Below, in pieces: positions 36,985 to 46,212 of a stretch of 64,000 nucleotides of DNA. Below the pieces are notes generated by a model. The model was not told the DNA's origin. It saw nothing but the letters and a program-made list of their open reading frames with translations, and made no database searches. Source of the stretch: Agarivorans sp050870875 (lineage in GTDB: Bacteria > Pseudomonadota > Gammaproteobacteria > Enterobacterales > Celerinatantimonadaceae); the NCBI RefSeq assembly GCF_050870875.2, contig NZ_CP194041.2, forward strand, positions 2,294,001-2,358,000, given 5' to 3'. The translations under genes were made by a program, and so were the position numbers. The first letter of the stretch is position 1, and each line of letters opens with the position of its first letter.

Positions 36985-39542
36985 CGATGCAGCTGATTAA
37001 ACCTCGATGTTTAGGCCTGATATCGCGGCCTTATCGCTTTGATGAATGGGGCTTAGCCATTGGCGCCTTAAGTTTTTTTTCGCTAGAGAAAACACCCCGC
37101 TTGCTGCTTGAAAGTGAGCAATGGCCGCTCATGACCAAAGCGTTGGGGCAAACTCAGGTGCTGGATATGGGATTCGCCAAACCGAAGGGGGAAGTATTGG
37201 TCGCGGGCGCGGCATACCCGACCGAAGGTCAGGCTGCCGAGCGTTGTCGGGTTGCGCTGCAGGTGGGGCCTGTAGACAAGAGTCTTGTTGTCGTCGGTGA
37301 TCGCTACCTCAGGCATCGCTGGTTAACGAAACTCAGCCAGCCGCAGCCTTTTCGTCACATGCCGTTGAGCTATGAGCGGGCCTATGGCGGGCCTAACATG
37401 CCCAATAACCCTATTGGTCGCGGTGCCGGTTGTAAAAATCAAGGTACTAAGCTGCAGCCTTTGGCTAACTTTTACTATCCTTCCGATAATCAGCGCTTAG
37501 GATATCAACCCAAGCATCCTGCAGGCCTTGGGCCACTGGATATTGGCTGGCCGCAGCGTAGCCGATATCAGGGAACTTATGACGAAAAATGGCTCGCGGA
37601 ACGCCACCCCGGATTTCCGCAAGACGCTGATCCAAAGTTGTTTTTAGCCGCAGCCGAAGATCAACATTTTAATGCTTTCATTAAGCCTCAAACGACCTTT
37701 AAGCTTAGCGGATTGCATCCTGAAATAAGTACCATTGCAGGTATTTTACCCAATATTCGGATTCGTATGTTGGTTCAGCAGCAGTTGGATGGTGCGCTTT
37801 ATTACCGGGAAGTCGAAAACTATATTGATACCCTATGGTTGTTTCCTGACGCGTTGTTGGGGGTGGCGATACATCGTGGGGTTGTGCCAATTCAGGATGT
37901 CGATGGTTTGGACATCAAACAACTACTGTTAGCCTGCGAAGGTGTGGATGACCCCCCTCGCTCGCTGGCCCATTACCAACAGCAACTGGCAGTGCGCAGT
38001 GACCCGACATCGGCCACTAATAGTCTGTTGAACGAAGCGCCACTGTTGCCCGAGAAGACGCCGCAGCAATTGGCCCGCCGCAAAACTCTCATCACCAATG
38101 CTCAAAATGCGCTGCAAGAACGCAAGCGAGCTAAACTCTCCGCCTTAAAGGCCGGCCAGCCAGAGTTGGGTTTAGCCAGTCCTGAAGACGACTCGGAGCT
38201 TGACTCGCTGGCAGCGATCCCCTCTGAACTGATGAGCGAATTCGATTACGATCTATCACCTGTCATGGCAAAGGTAAATAGCTTGTGCGCGAAGCTCAAA
38301 GCGAGCAATACCGCTGCGAGCCCTGTGCAAGCAAGCAAGCCACCCGGGCAAAGCAATCAGCAGTTGCGAGCGCGACTCATGCGGATTGCTGGTGAACGGG
38401 ATGCAACAGCAAGCGGCTTATCCCCGCAGGCACAGGCGGAGCAACTACAAGCGGCGTCAAGCCTGCAAATGCGTCAACTTAGTCCGACCGTGACCGTCGA
38501 TTATCTCCCCCTGCCAGAGCAACAATCTTCGCTACTTCGAATATGGCTGCAAGAGCTACTTGCTGCAGGCGAAAGCTTGTCAGGGCGAGACTTGGCTGGC
38601 GCCAATTTAAGTGGCTTAGATTTTAGCGGGCAAAATTGCCGCAATGTAATGCTGGAGGGGGCAGATCTTAGTGATTGTAATTTCTCGTCCTGTGATCTGA
38701 GTGGTGCAGTGCTCACCGGAGCCTGTATTCGTGCCAGTAACTTTAGCAAGGCCAAGCTGCATGCTAGTAATTTGTCTGCAACCACTGGTGATGGGCCTTG
38801 TTTCGATGGTGCTGAACTCATTAAAACCCAGTTGCTGGAAGCGCAGCTCAGCAATGCCAGCTTCATTCAGGCTTCGCTTAAGCAAGTCAATGCGACCAAG
38901 GCCAAACTAAAAGCCGCCAACTTTAGCGGGGCTGAGCTCATAGACAGCCAGTTGCTGCAAACCGAATTAGTCGGCAGTGTCTGGCAGCATTGCCAGGCTA
39001 GCGCCCTCGTTATGTATGGGGCCGATTGCTGTGACAGCAACTGGCAGCATGCTCAGGTAAAGCGTTGCGTCATGGTCAACATGCGGCTGAGTTTTAGTCG
39101 TTGGCAAGGGAGCCGTTGTGAACTGCTACAGTTCGGCCCTGGGGGGGAGTGGCAAGGGGTTAACCTGAGTCGCGCAAGCTGGAAAATATGTGGTTTGAGA
39201 GCGCTCAGTTTAAAAGATTGCACAGCAAGTTCGGCGGTGTTTGTCGAATGTGATTTTAGTTCGGTGCAGTGGGTCGATTCAGACTTAAGCCAAAGTACCT
39301 TCTATCGTTGTTTGATGGGCGATGCCCTGTTTCATTCATTGGATTGGCGAGCCAGCCTACTGCACCAAACCAAGCTACGTAAAGTTAAGGCTAGTCAGGT
39401 CGACTGGCGAGGCGCCACTATGCATGAAGTCGATACTGACCATGGTGCTTTTGATCTGTGCCGTGTTCATGGGCTCAAACAAAGCCCGAAACCGAAAAAA
39501 CTAATTCCTGATCAAGAGGTTAATACTAATGCAGCCCAATGA
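36981..39542 (+). CDS. DUF2169 T6SS adaptor fused to pentapeptide repeats
   Basis: 853 residues. Residues ~20-310 are a DUF2169 domain (PLSYERAYGGP, NPIGRGAG, PAGLGPLDIGWPQR are its hallmark segments). A Gln/Ala-rich linker follows (~350-520), then pentapeptide repeats with A(N/D)LSG-type units from ~533 to ~830 (GANLSGLDFSG, GADLSDCNFSS). DUF2169 proteins are found next to vgrG, DUF3540 and DUF4150 genes and are implicated in effector loading. It overlaps vgrG by 4 bp and the next pentapeptide gene by 14 bp. Confidence 0.88.
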   Translation: MTMQLIKPRCLGLISRPYRFDEWGLAIGALSFFSLEKTPRLLLESEQWPLMTKALGQTQVLDMGFAKPKGEVLVAGAAYPTEGQAAERCRVALQVGPVDKSLVVVGDRYLRHRWLTKLSQPQPFRHMPLSYERAYGGPNMPNNPIGRGAGCKNQGTKLQPLANFYYPSDNQRLGYQPKHPAGLGPLDIGWPQRSRYQGTYDEKWLAERHPGFPQDADPKLFLAAAEDQHFNAFIKPQTTFKLSGLHPEISTIAGILPNIRIRMLVQQQLDGALYYREVENYIDTLWLFPDALLGVAIHRGVVPIQDVDGLDIKQLLLACEGVDDPPRSLAHYQQQLAVRSDPTSATNSLLNEAPLLPEKTPQQLARRKTLITNAQNALQERKRAKLSALKAGQPELGLASPEDDSELDSLAAIPSELMSEFDYDLSPVMAKVNSLCAKLKASNTAASPVQASKPPGQSNQQLRARLMRIAGERDATASGLSPQAQAEQLQAASSLQMRQLSPTVTVDYLPLPEQQSSLLRIWLQELLAAGESLSGRDLAGANLSGLDFSGQNCRNVMLEGADLSDCNFSSCDLSGAVLTGACIRASNFSKAKLHASNLSATTGDGPCFDGAELIKTQLLEAQLSNASFIQASLKQVNATKAKLKAANFSGAELIDSQLLQTELVGSVWQHCQASALVMYGADCCDSNWQHAQVKRCVMVNMRLSFSRWQGSRCELLQFGPGGEWQGVNLSRASWKICGLRALSLKDCTASSAVFVECDFSSVQWVDSDLSQSTFYRCLMGDALFHSLDWRASLLHQTKLRKVKASQVDWRGATMHEVDTDHGAFDLCRVHGLKQSPKPKKLIPDQEVNTNAAQ

Positions 39543-40593
39543 TTTACAAGAATACGCAGCAACAGGCAAACCGGTGATGAATGCCGAATTTTGTGGTCAG
39601 AGCTGGCAACAAATTTCGATAGAGGGGCTAACGTTTATTGAATGTAAATTTAACCAGATGAACTTACAGGCATGCCAATTGACACGCTGTGTGTTTATCC
39701 GCTGTGATTTTTCCCAAAGCAGTTTAGTTCAGCTTCATTGGCAACAAAGTAATCTGTTGCAGTGTCAGGTTAAAGATACGCACTGGCAAGGGCAGTGTCA
39801 TGGGGCCACTTTTGCGGAATGTAACTTCACTGGCGCCGTGTTGAATAACTTGGAGATTGAGGCCAGTACTTTTAGCGACTGTCAGCTCGATAAAGTCGCT
39901 GTCATGCGTTGCAGTTTTAAAACGACCGCTTTAAACCAGTTATCTCTGGATGGCGCATTGCTCGATAGTTGTCAGTTAAACAACGTGGCGTGGCTGAAGG
40001 CTGATTTAAGCGATGCCAAGCTCATCAACTGCCAGTTTAATCATGTTTTGCTGCTGGAATGTGATCTGAGCGCTCAGGACTTAAGCCAAGGACAATTACA
40101 AAATTGCACCTGCTCAGAGAGTCGATTTATTGGGACACAGTTTAAAGACGCCCAGCTTCAGGGGAGTAACTTTTCGAAATGTTTGATTGAAGAGGCTTGC
40201 TTTGAAGGGGCGCAATTGCAACGTAGTTTATTCATCGAAGCGACGATTAAAAGCTGTTCATTTAACCAAGCCCACATGCAGGGCGTAAATTTCCAGCAAG
40301 CGACGCTTGATGCTTGCTTATTCAATCGATGCCAGTTGAATGAGTCTTGGTTTAAACATGCGGTGATCAGCGATAGCGATTTTTCTGCGAGTGAGCTAAG
40401 CAATGCCAATTTTTCCCATGCAGTGCTTAAATCCTGCAATTTTCAGGACGTGACTCTACAGCGTACCAACATTCACGCGATGCAGGACAAAGATTGTAAA
40501 TGGCCCAAATTTACTGAGGGGACTGTGCTGCAAACCGATGTCGAACTAAATCAGATCGAACAAAAACTAAATCAACTGGGGATCATTCTATGA
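39529..40593 (+). CDS. Pentapeptide-repeat protein (T6SS accessory)
   Basis: 354 residues made nearly entirely of pentapeptide units, rich in Cys (CxFxxCxF patterns such as ECKFNQMNLQACQL), predicted to fold as a right-handed quadrilateral beta-helix of about 60 turns' worth of units. No signal peptide. The start overlaps the preceding adaptor gene by 14 bp and its end overlaps the DUF3540 gene by 4 bp, so it belongs to the vgrG operon. Confidence 0.88.
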   Translation: MQPNDLQEYAATGKPVMNAEFCGQSWQQISIEGLTFIECKFNQMNLQACQLTRCVFIRCDFSQSSLVQLHWQQSNLLQCQVKDTHWQGQCHGATFAECNFTGAVLNNLEIEASTFSDCQLDKVAVMRCSFKTTALNQLSLDGALLDSCQLNNVAWLKADLSDAKLINCQFNHVLLLECDLSAQDLSQGQLQNCTCSESRFIGTQFKDAQLQGSNFSKCLIEEACFEGAQLQRSLFIEATIKSCSFNQAHMQGVNFQQATLDACLFNRCQLNESWFKHAVISDSDFSASELSNANFSHAVLKSCNFQDVTLQRTNIHAMQDKDCKWPKFTEGTVLQTDVELNQIEQKLNQLGIIL

Positions 40594-41147
40594 AGCCATA
40601 TGTTGCTTATCAACAATTGAGAGTCGAGCTACCACAAACCACAGCAAAGCCTGAACAAGCCGCTTATATAGTGGCTCATGTGACCGCCGTGATTCACGAT
40701 GAAGCGGGGCGGGCGGTAAAATATCAGCTTGATCATGATGTTGAAGTGGTGTTGGCAATGAGTTCATTAATTCAGCCGGTTCGTGGTGATTTAGTTGCTT
40801 ATCTTAAGACCGAGGCTGGTTGTTTTCTGCTGCATATCCTGCAACGTAATTGCGAGCAGGTGACGCAAATAAATAGCGTCCATCCGATACAACTGCACGC
40901 GCCCAAAATTGTTCTTTCGGCAGAGCAGGAGCTTGAATTGCTTTCACTGAATCGCTTTTCTCTCACCGGTCAACATGGGCTTATTTCGGTGAGCGGAACC
41001 TTGGTGAGCTGTGCTGATTTCATGGTGAAACAGGTGAATCAGTTGATGGTCACAGCCAAAGGTTTACTGCGCCTGTCTGGCAGGCAGCAGGTGATTACCG
41101 CCGAAGAAGATGTACGTATCGACGGCAAACGGATCAATATGGGGTGA
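40590..41147 (+). CDS. DUF3540 family T6SS accessory protein
   Basis: 185 residues of the DUF3540 type: AHVTAVIHDEAGRAVKYQL at the N-terminus, then a beta-rich part with LHAPKIVLSAEQELELLSL. The family occurs beside DUF2169 and DUF4150 in T6SS loci and is probably involved in spike assembly or cargo loading. ATGA overlap with the upstream gene. Confidence 0.8.
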   Translation: MKPYVAYQQLRVELPQTTAKPEQAAYIVAHVTAVIHDEAGRAVKYQLDHDVEVVLAMSSLIQPVRGDLVAYLKTEAGCFLLHILQRNCEQVTQINSVHPIQLHAPKIVLSAEQELELLSLNRFSLTGQHGLISVSGTLVSCADFMVKQVNQLMVTAKGLLRLSGRQQVITAEEDVRIDGKRINMG

Positions 41148-41152
41148 ATATT

Positions 41153-41551
41153 ATGTTTGCAAATACCCAAATGACGGCGATTAATTTGGCCTTTCCCGAT
41201 GTCTGTAAAACTCTGGTAGGGGTGGCACCAGTGCCGCTCCCTTATCCAAATATTGCGACCACCAGTATGGCGATCCCAACGGTGTTTAATCAGTTCACCG
41301 AAGCCATGCCAGATCACAACTTGTTGACGACGGTGGTGTTAAGTAATGGTGACGAAGCTGGCCTGTTGTTGGGATTGGTATCGAACCTGATTATGGGGCC
41401 ATGTAGCCACGTGGTCGGGAGCTTTAAGGTCTTCAAGTCGGTCATGCCTGCAACCAAAATGTTATCGATCACTGGTCAGAATGGCCCCTTGGCTAATGTA
41501 CCCGGTGTGACCTTAAGCCCCTGCCAGGTGAAGGTGATGATATTGAGTTAG
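41153..41551 (+). CDS. PAAR-like DUF4150 protein
   Basis: 132 residues from ATG 41153 (SD GGGGTG six bases upstream); a GTG at 41144 overlapping the previous stop is possible. Typical DUF4150 features: FPDVCKTLVGVAPVPLPYPN, then KFxxxMPATKMLS-like segment and a conserved NVPGVTLSPCQ. DUF4150 is a PAAR-like tip domain that sharpens the VgrG spike and often carries effectors; here it has no extra toxin domain. Confidence 0.85.
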   Translation: MFANTQMTAINLAFPDVCKTLVGVAPVPLPYPNIATTSMAIPTVFNQFTEAMPDHNLLTTVVLSNGDEAGLLLGLVSNLIMGPCSHVVGSFKVFKSVMPATKMLSITGQNGPLANVPGVTLSPCQVKVMILS

Positions 41552-41628
41552 TGGCATGTATTCATGTCTATATAAAGTTTATTGTAGTTTGTTGAGCCGG
41601 ATTTTTTGGCTGTTGAAAGGAGCACAAC

Positions 41629-42645
41629 ATGGAAGATGGGTCAGAAAAAAGAGCGGTGTTAATTGCTGGGGCGGGTAGCTTAAGCCCAAGTCCGTTACTC
41701 GAAAAAGCGCGGCAGCTTAGAGCAAATAAAAAAAGTCCAAACAAAGTTCAGCAGTCTGTTCCTGCTCATTCAGAGCCAAGTAAACGACAGCTTAAATCTG
41801 ATGGGACAGCGGTGTATCCGAATGTATCCTTAGATGTTTCGCAAGGTGCTAGAGCCAAAATCGAGCAAAAACGTAAAGAGTTGGCGCAAAGCCGAACCTT
41901 GCCCTCATCAGGTGAGGTTTTTATCGCAACAGGGCCTTCACGTCCAGAGATGACGGTAGATGGGGTTATCATAAAAAATAAGAAAAAGACCAACACGAGC
42001 ACCAAAATAACTGATCCTACATTTGGTTTTAAAGAAGGTGTTAGCCAGTTTTCAAACGGAGACTCAGAATTTACAAACAGGATATTTACCTCATCAAGCC
42101 CCGATTGGACAAAAACCAAATATGGTAGCCACGATGAATTTCTAGAGGCTTCAAAAGCGGTTCAATCGGAGATTGCTTCCGGTGGACATGCTTTATTTCG
42201 GGCAGATCCTAGCAACGTTGGCAAGGGGTATTTGGGCAAACATGATCCTGTATTGAGTGTTGCCAATTTACGAGAGCGATTAAATAAGCAAACCATTCTA
42301 GGGATTGGCACCGGTATGCCCACATCTACATCCTCAAAATTCACTTCATATAAGGCCTTTAATCAGTCGGAAAACATGGCGAGAACTGAAGCTTCGCTGT
42401 TGCTTGCAAAAGATACAGCCAAGGTTGGTGTATTTAAGGGACAAGCTTCTTATAAGGCAACTTCTGATTTTAAAAAGGATATCGGTATATCAGTTGAAAA
42501 AGGCAAACCGGGTACCACCATGGTACAGAGAACTCAGGTTTCGCTAAATTCGAGCCTTGACCCCACTCAAGTGAAAACTGAGTTGAATGCGGGCCGGGCA
42601 TCTACCGTGCCTTGGACGGTTGCTCAACATTTTCCGACAAAATAG
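41629..42645 (+). CDS. Unknown protein (338 aa) of the vgrG operon, effector candidate
   Basis: 338 residues, no recognised family. The first ~130 residues are basic and low-complexity (probably a disordered delivery segment). The last ~200 are more ordered, with HALFRADPSNVGKGYLGKHD near residue 190 and STSSKFTSYKAF near 225. It follows the PAAR-like gene by 77 bp with a good AAGGAG, where T6SS cargo genes usually lie. The R-then-STS-like pattern vaguely recalls ADP-ribosyltransferases, but I could not find the needed Glu motif. No adjacent same-strand immunity gene. Confidence 0.6.
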   Translation: MEDGSEKRAVLIAGAGSLSPSPLLEKARQLRANKKSPNKVQQSVPAHSEPSKRQLKSDGTAVYPNVSLDVSQGARAKIEQKRKELAQSRTLPSSGEVFIATGPSRPEMTVDGVIIKNKKKTNTSTKITDPTFGFKEGVSQFSNGDSEFTNRIFTSSSPDWTKTKYGSHDEFLEASKAVQSEIASGGHALFRADPSNVGKGYLGKHDPVLSVANLRERLNKQTILGIGTGMPTSTSSKFTSYKAFNQSENMARTEASLLLAKDTAKVGVFKGQASYKATSDFKKDIGISVEKGKPGTTMVQRTQVSLNSSLDPTQVKTELNAGRASTVPWTVAQHFPTK

Positions 42646-42653
42646 ACCTAGTG

Positions 42654-43142
42654 TTATGAGCGGAAACTATTAAAGCCTGAGCCTTTTGAGGAAAAACTCT
42701 GTTGATGCTGATGTTTAGGCTGAGCGTGTGCATTTGAGTGGGCCATTGGTGACAGGCTTAAGCTTGGCTCTATCTTGTTACTAAAGCTATGGCTCCCAAG
42801 TCCGGTGCGCAGCTTGGTGCCGGGAATGCTGTCATTTCGGCTGACAATGTTGGGGCTTACACCACTAAAATAACCGCGGGTTTGGGGGTTTAGCTGATGA
42901 TACATAATCGTTGTATCCCGTTTAGAAAACTCGCCGCCACTTACTGTCGGTGCCGGGCGTCGTGGGCTGGAACTGGGCTCGCCAAGCTCTTCTAGAGTGC
43001 GCATGCGCAGCTCTGTATGACTTACTTTGGAACCTAGGCCATAGGCGTTTGCCAGCTGGTAGTGGTCGTTAACCCCTTTATCGCGAACAATTCTAACCAA
43101 TTGTTGATAATCTCGCAGCGGTGCGGCAATGGTAGATTTCAT
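42654..43142 (-). CDS. Unknown Ser/Pro-rich protein (162 aa)
   Basis: 162 residues. About 70 structured N-terminal residues (RDYQQLVRIVRDKGVNDHY, SHTELRMRTLEELGE) are followed by a low-complexity Ser/His/Gln/Pro tail. No signal peptide. ATGA overlap with the upstream SPOR gene, and convergent with the 338-aa gene by 8 bp. Function unknown; it could be an immunity or chaperone partner, but sequence does not show it. Confidence 0.5.
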   Translation of the reverse strand: MKSTIAAPLRDYQQLVRIVRDKGVNDHYQLANAYGLGSKVSHTELRMRTLEELGEPSSSPRRPAPTVSGGEFSKRDTTIMYHQLNPQTRGYFSGVSPNIVSRNDSIPGTKLRTGLGSHSFSNKIEPSLSLSPMAHSNAHAQPKHQHQQSFSSKGSGFNSFRS

Positions 43143-43582
43143 GGTGTTGTTTGCTCCTGTTTGACCGTTTGCTCAGGGGGACTATCAGGCCATTGAACTA
43201 GCGATGTTGCTAAGTTGAAGTGCTGCTGTTGCCAATGCTTCGCGTTATCAATCGTGCTAAAAGGACCAAGTAATGCAACATACCATTGTCGCTGATTGTC
43301 GTGAGTGGCAAAAATATTAGCGGTTTGACTTAACTCGAGTTTATTCAAGGCGAAGCTGGCTTGTGTTAAATCAGAGTATAGGCCAATTTGAACCGCAAAT
43401 TGGCGATTGCCGGTATCAGCGACTTTAAGCTGTAAGTCTTGATTGCTGAGAGGCGATTTAAGCGACGCGCTATCAAGTTTAAATTTAAGCGGATTTAATA
43501 CGGTATTCGGCGGAAGGATGGCAGTTAAACTTACGCCAATCGCGGCAAATAACACGAAGATAGCGAGCAGTGTCTTTGCCAT
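43139..43582 (-). CDS. SPOR-domain membrane protein
   Basis: 147 residues. An N-terminal transmembrane helix (LLAIFVLFAAIGVSLTA) is followed by a linker and a C-terminal SPOR domain (about 60-135: FAVQIGLYSDLTQASFALNKL, WYVALLGPFSTIDNAKHW). SPOR domains bind denuded peptidoglycan glycans. In this place it could help T6SS assembly in the cell wall. Second gene of a three-gene reverse-strand operon. Confidence 0.75.
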   Translation of the reverse strand: MAKTLLAIFVLFAAIGVSLTAILPPNTVLNPLKFKLDSASLKSPLSNQDLQLKVADTGNRQFAVQIGLYSDLTQASFALNKLELSQTANIFATHDNQRQWYVALLGPFSTIDNAKHWQQQHFNLATSLVQWPDSPPEQTVKQEQTTP

Positions 43583-43663
43583 GTTCTTATTCTCTTTATT
43601 GTTAATAATGTAAATTTAACAACTTTCGCTGGGTTTGCAATTAATAAGCTGTCATTTTGCCGC

Positions 43664-44794
43664 TTAGCTGCAAAATAGACTGGCAAAGTTATGGTCGGTG
43701 TTAGTTTTTGATGTCCTGAGTTTGAGTGCTGATGTGATGGTAGACAAGGGGATTAGCTGCTTTTCATCGTTCAGGTTAAAGATCTCATGGATCTCCACAT
43801 AATGCTGATACAAGGTCTTTGGTTTACCTCGATAATAAATCCGTTGGTTGTCATCGGGCGCTGAAAAGGTGAAGGGTAGCATGCTGAATTTTAGCTTGTG
43901 CATTGCGCTGATTGAGGCTCGGTTATGGGCAAAAGCACAAGCATAACATGCGCTTATCTTGTGATAGTGTTCTCCCAAATATAGTAAGGTCTGCAATGCT
44001 TGAGGACCAAGTTGCTTGCCTTGAAAGTCTTTACCCAGCCAGAAGTAAAAAAAGCCAATGTTCTGCCGGATCCGTAGGCAAACCGATCCCACAAAACCCC
44101 AATGATCATGGATCAAGGCGAATACTCGCTGGTCTGGTTGTGATTGATTTTGATGAAGCCAATGTCGCCATTCGGCTTCACTGGCAAAGTTTGGTAAATT
44201 GCATAACTCGGCGATTGAGGGTTCATAAAATTGCCAGATAAACGCATTGTAGTGCTCGTAATCCAAGGGGATTAAAGTGAGCAGTTGATTGGAGCAATCG
44301 TCAGGGTGGTAAGATATGTTGCACTGACGTTGTTGCAGTAGCGTTATACTCTGGGTTAATTGTTGGGCTTCTGGATAGTGCAATAGTGCATTGCGTAAGC
44401 TTGCTTCTGCGTTATTTAGGTTTCCAGTTTTAATTAATGTCACCACGGTCTGATAGCAGTTATCAATCGCATTTTGTTGTAAACCTCGGGTACTTTCTAA
44501 CCCAGCAATATATTTATGCAGTTGACGTCTTAAAATTAGTAGCAAGGACCAGTCTTCAAGCCAATCAGCTAATTCAATTGCTTTGATGAGTAATTGCGCT
44601 GAGGTTTGGCTCACTGGGTAAGCTTCTAATTTTTGTTGTCGTAACCACAGTAACCACGTTATACGCTCACAGGGAGAAATGCCATGTTGTAAGCCGTAGG
44701 TAATTTGGCTAGCAACCCGCGAGCCCATTTTATTGTCGAAGATCTCATGGCTTGCTAAGCCGGCGAATTTGAGTGAAAAATTGAATGATTCCAT
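43664..44794 (-). CDS. GNAT acetyltransferase with N-terminal helical domain
   Basis: 376 residues. N-terminal ~170 residues are helical and TPR-like (LLIKAIELADWLEDW, AEASLRNALLHYPEA). The C-terminal part has a GNAT fold with the acetyl-CoA loop KDFQGKQLGPQAL and HNRASISAMHKLKFSML typical of RimJ/RimL-like N-acetyltransferases. It is the first gene of the reverse operon with the SPOR gene. Its role in the T6SS is inferred from position only; it might modify an effector or structural protein. Confidence 0.7.
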   Translation of the reverse strand: MESFNFSLKFAGLASHEIFDNKMGSRVASQITYGLQHGISPCERITWLLWLRQQKLEAYPVSQTSAQLLIKAIELADWLEDWSLLLILRRQLHKYIAGLESTRGLQQNAIDNCYQTVVTLIKTGNLNNAEASLRNALLHYPEAQQLTQSITLLQQRQCNISYHPDDCSNQLLTLIPLDYEHYNAFIWQFYEPSIAELCNLPNFASEAEWRHWLHQNQSQPDQRVFALIHDHWGFVGSVCLRIRQNIGFFYFWLGKDFQGKQLGPQALQTLLYLGEHYHKISACYACAFAHNRASISAMHKLKFSMLPFTFSAPDDNQRIYYRGKPKTLYQHYVEIHEIFNLNDEKQLIPLSTITSALKLRTSKTNTDHNFASLFCS

Positions 44795-45180
44795 AGGCTT
44801 TAACCAAGTCTTTTGGGGATAAATAGCAATTGTTTAGAAAACGGTTCTGAAAATATATTCAAGCTTAATGCCAGTGCGAATAAATCGCAGATTAATTCAA
44901 GTAAGCGTCACTCGGACATGGTATTGACCATCAATATTGGATAGCGCTATGGATACCTGGAAATAGATACATTGAGGCGCTGTGCTGGAGGGCTGACTAG
45001 ATTTCAGGTGATAGATTCATGCAATCATCATCAGCATTATTTACTAACCTATCTGTCAAATAATGAGTTTGTCAACTAATGTATTGTTTATGAGTGAAAG
45101 CCGATAGTTTGTTTTTGGTTGTTTATAGGGTAAGGATGAACCCGGCACTATCAATAACTCAAAGATAGGAACAGGGAATA
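44795..45180. other. Divergent region between the GNAT gene and the sigma-54 activator
   Basis: 386 bp with no supported gene and no GG-N10-GC site of good quality on either strand. The activator is therefore probably transcribed from a sigma-70 promoter here, which I could not locate with confidence. Confidence 0.4.
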
Positions 45181-46212
45181 GTGAAAGACATATTGGAACA
45201 AAATATTGTTGGTCACTCGTACGCTATCAAAAGGGTGATCAAAGCCATTCGAACTCAGGCTGTATTTCCCACACCAGTGATTATCACGGGTGAAACAGGA
45301 ACCGGTAAGGAATTGGCAGCACGTGGTTTGCATTATTCTGGAGGCCTTTCCAGTAGGCCATTTATTGCGCTTAACTGTTCCACCTTTAATGATGATTTAT
45401 TTGTCAGTGAATTGTTTGGTCACAAGAAAGGTTCATTTACCGATGCTAAAACCGATCGTCAAGGCTTGTTAGCTGCGGCAGAGGGGGGCACTTTGTTTCT
45501 TGATGAGATCGATAGTTTGTCACTTAAATCTCAGGCGACGTTATTGCGTTTTTTACAAGAAAAAGAATTTCGTCCGGTAGGAAGTAACGACACCTGTAAA
45601 GCGAGTGTTAGGCTTGTGACTGCAACCAACTGTGATCTAGCAGAGCAGATCACCAAAGGTTGTTTTCGTGAAGATCTTTACTATCGTCTATTGATTTTGA
45701 CCATTCATATGCCTCCCTTGCGTGAACGTATCGAAGATATGCCCGAACTGATAGAACACTTTTTGAGTAAGTTCGACAGTCAATACCAGTTAGGGCGAAA
45801 CAGAGTCAGCGAACGAATCATGCATCAGCTGTGTCAACATAATTGGCCTGGTAATGTTCGAGAGTTAGAAAATACCTTACATCGGCTGTATTTAACCGCA
45901 GAACTCCCGCTCATTGATAATGTTGAGTACTTGCTGTTTGCATCAAAAACTTTGCGCGAGACCCAAACTGTGGTTGCTAAATCGAAGATTGCCACTGAGC
46001 CGGAAAATTTTGATGGTATTTCTTTCGCCGATGCTAAACGTCAAACAGTAGAGGCTTTCGAACTTGCTTTTGTGAAACATGCCTTGGTGAAGTGTAACGG
46101 TAATATTACTAAAGCTGCATCACTTTGTGGAAAAGAGCGCAGGGCATTTGGCAAGTTGGTGAAGAAATACAATATCAGTAAAAATTACCCTGACCTCGGC
46201 TTATCCTGCTGA
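45181..46212 (+). CDS. Sigma-54-dependent transcriptional activator (T6SS regulator)
   Basis: 343 residues. An AAA+ sigma-54-interaction domain (Walker A GETGTGKE at 37-44, Walker B LFLDEID at ~105-111) occupies residues ~5-230 and a Fis-type HTH is at the C-terminus (NITKAASLCGKERRAFGKL). There is no N-terminal receiver or sensory domain, so the protein may be constitutively active or controlled by synthesis. The loop motif that contacts sigma-54 reads GSFTDA instead of GAFTGA. It sits upstream of an operon with a sigma-54 promoter, like VasH of Vibrio. Start GTG 45181. Confidence 0.92.
   Translation: MKDILEQNIVGHSYAIKRVIKAIRTQAVFPTPVIITGETGTGKELAARGLHYSGGLSSRPFIALNCSTFNDDLFVSELFGHKKGSFTDAKTDRQGLLAAAEGGTLFLDEIDSLSLKSQATLLRFLQEKEFRPVGSNDTCKASVRLVTATNCDLAEQITKGCFREDLYYRLLILTIHMPPLRERIEDMPELIEHFLSKFDSQYQLGRNRVSERIMHQLCQHNWPGNVRELENTLHRLYLTAELPLIDNVEYLLFASKTLRETQTVVAKSKIATEPENFDGISFADAKRQTVEAFELAFVKHALVKCNGNITKAASLCGKERRAFGKLVKKYNISKNYPDLGLSC

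Noticed and set aside
41629..42645. ADP-ribosyltransferase call for the 338-aa protein
   Set aside because: An Arg segment and STS-like stretch are present, but no ExE/QxE motif is found; too weak to name.
44936..44955. GC-N10-CC match as a reverse sigma-54 promoter before the GNAT gene
   Set aside because: The flanking bases do not fit TGGCAC or TTGC, and the distance to the gene start is too long.
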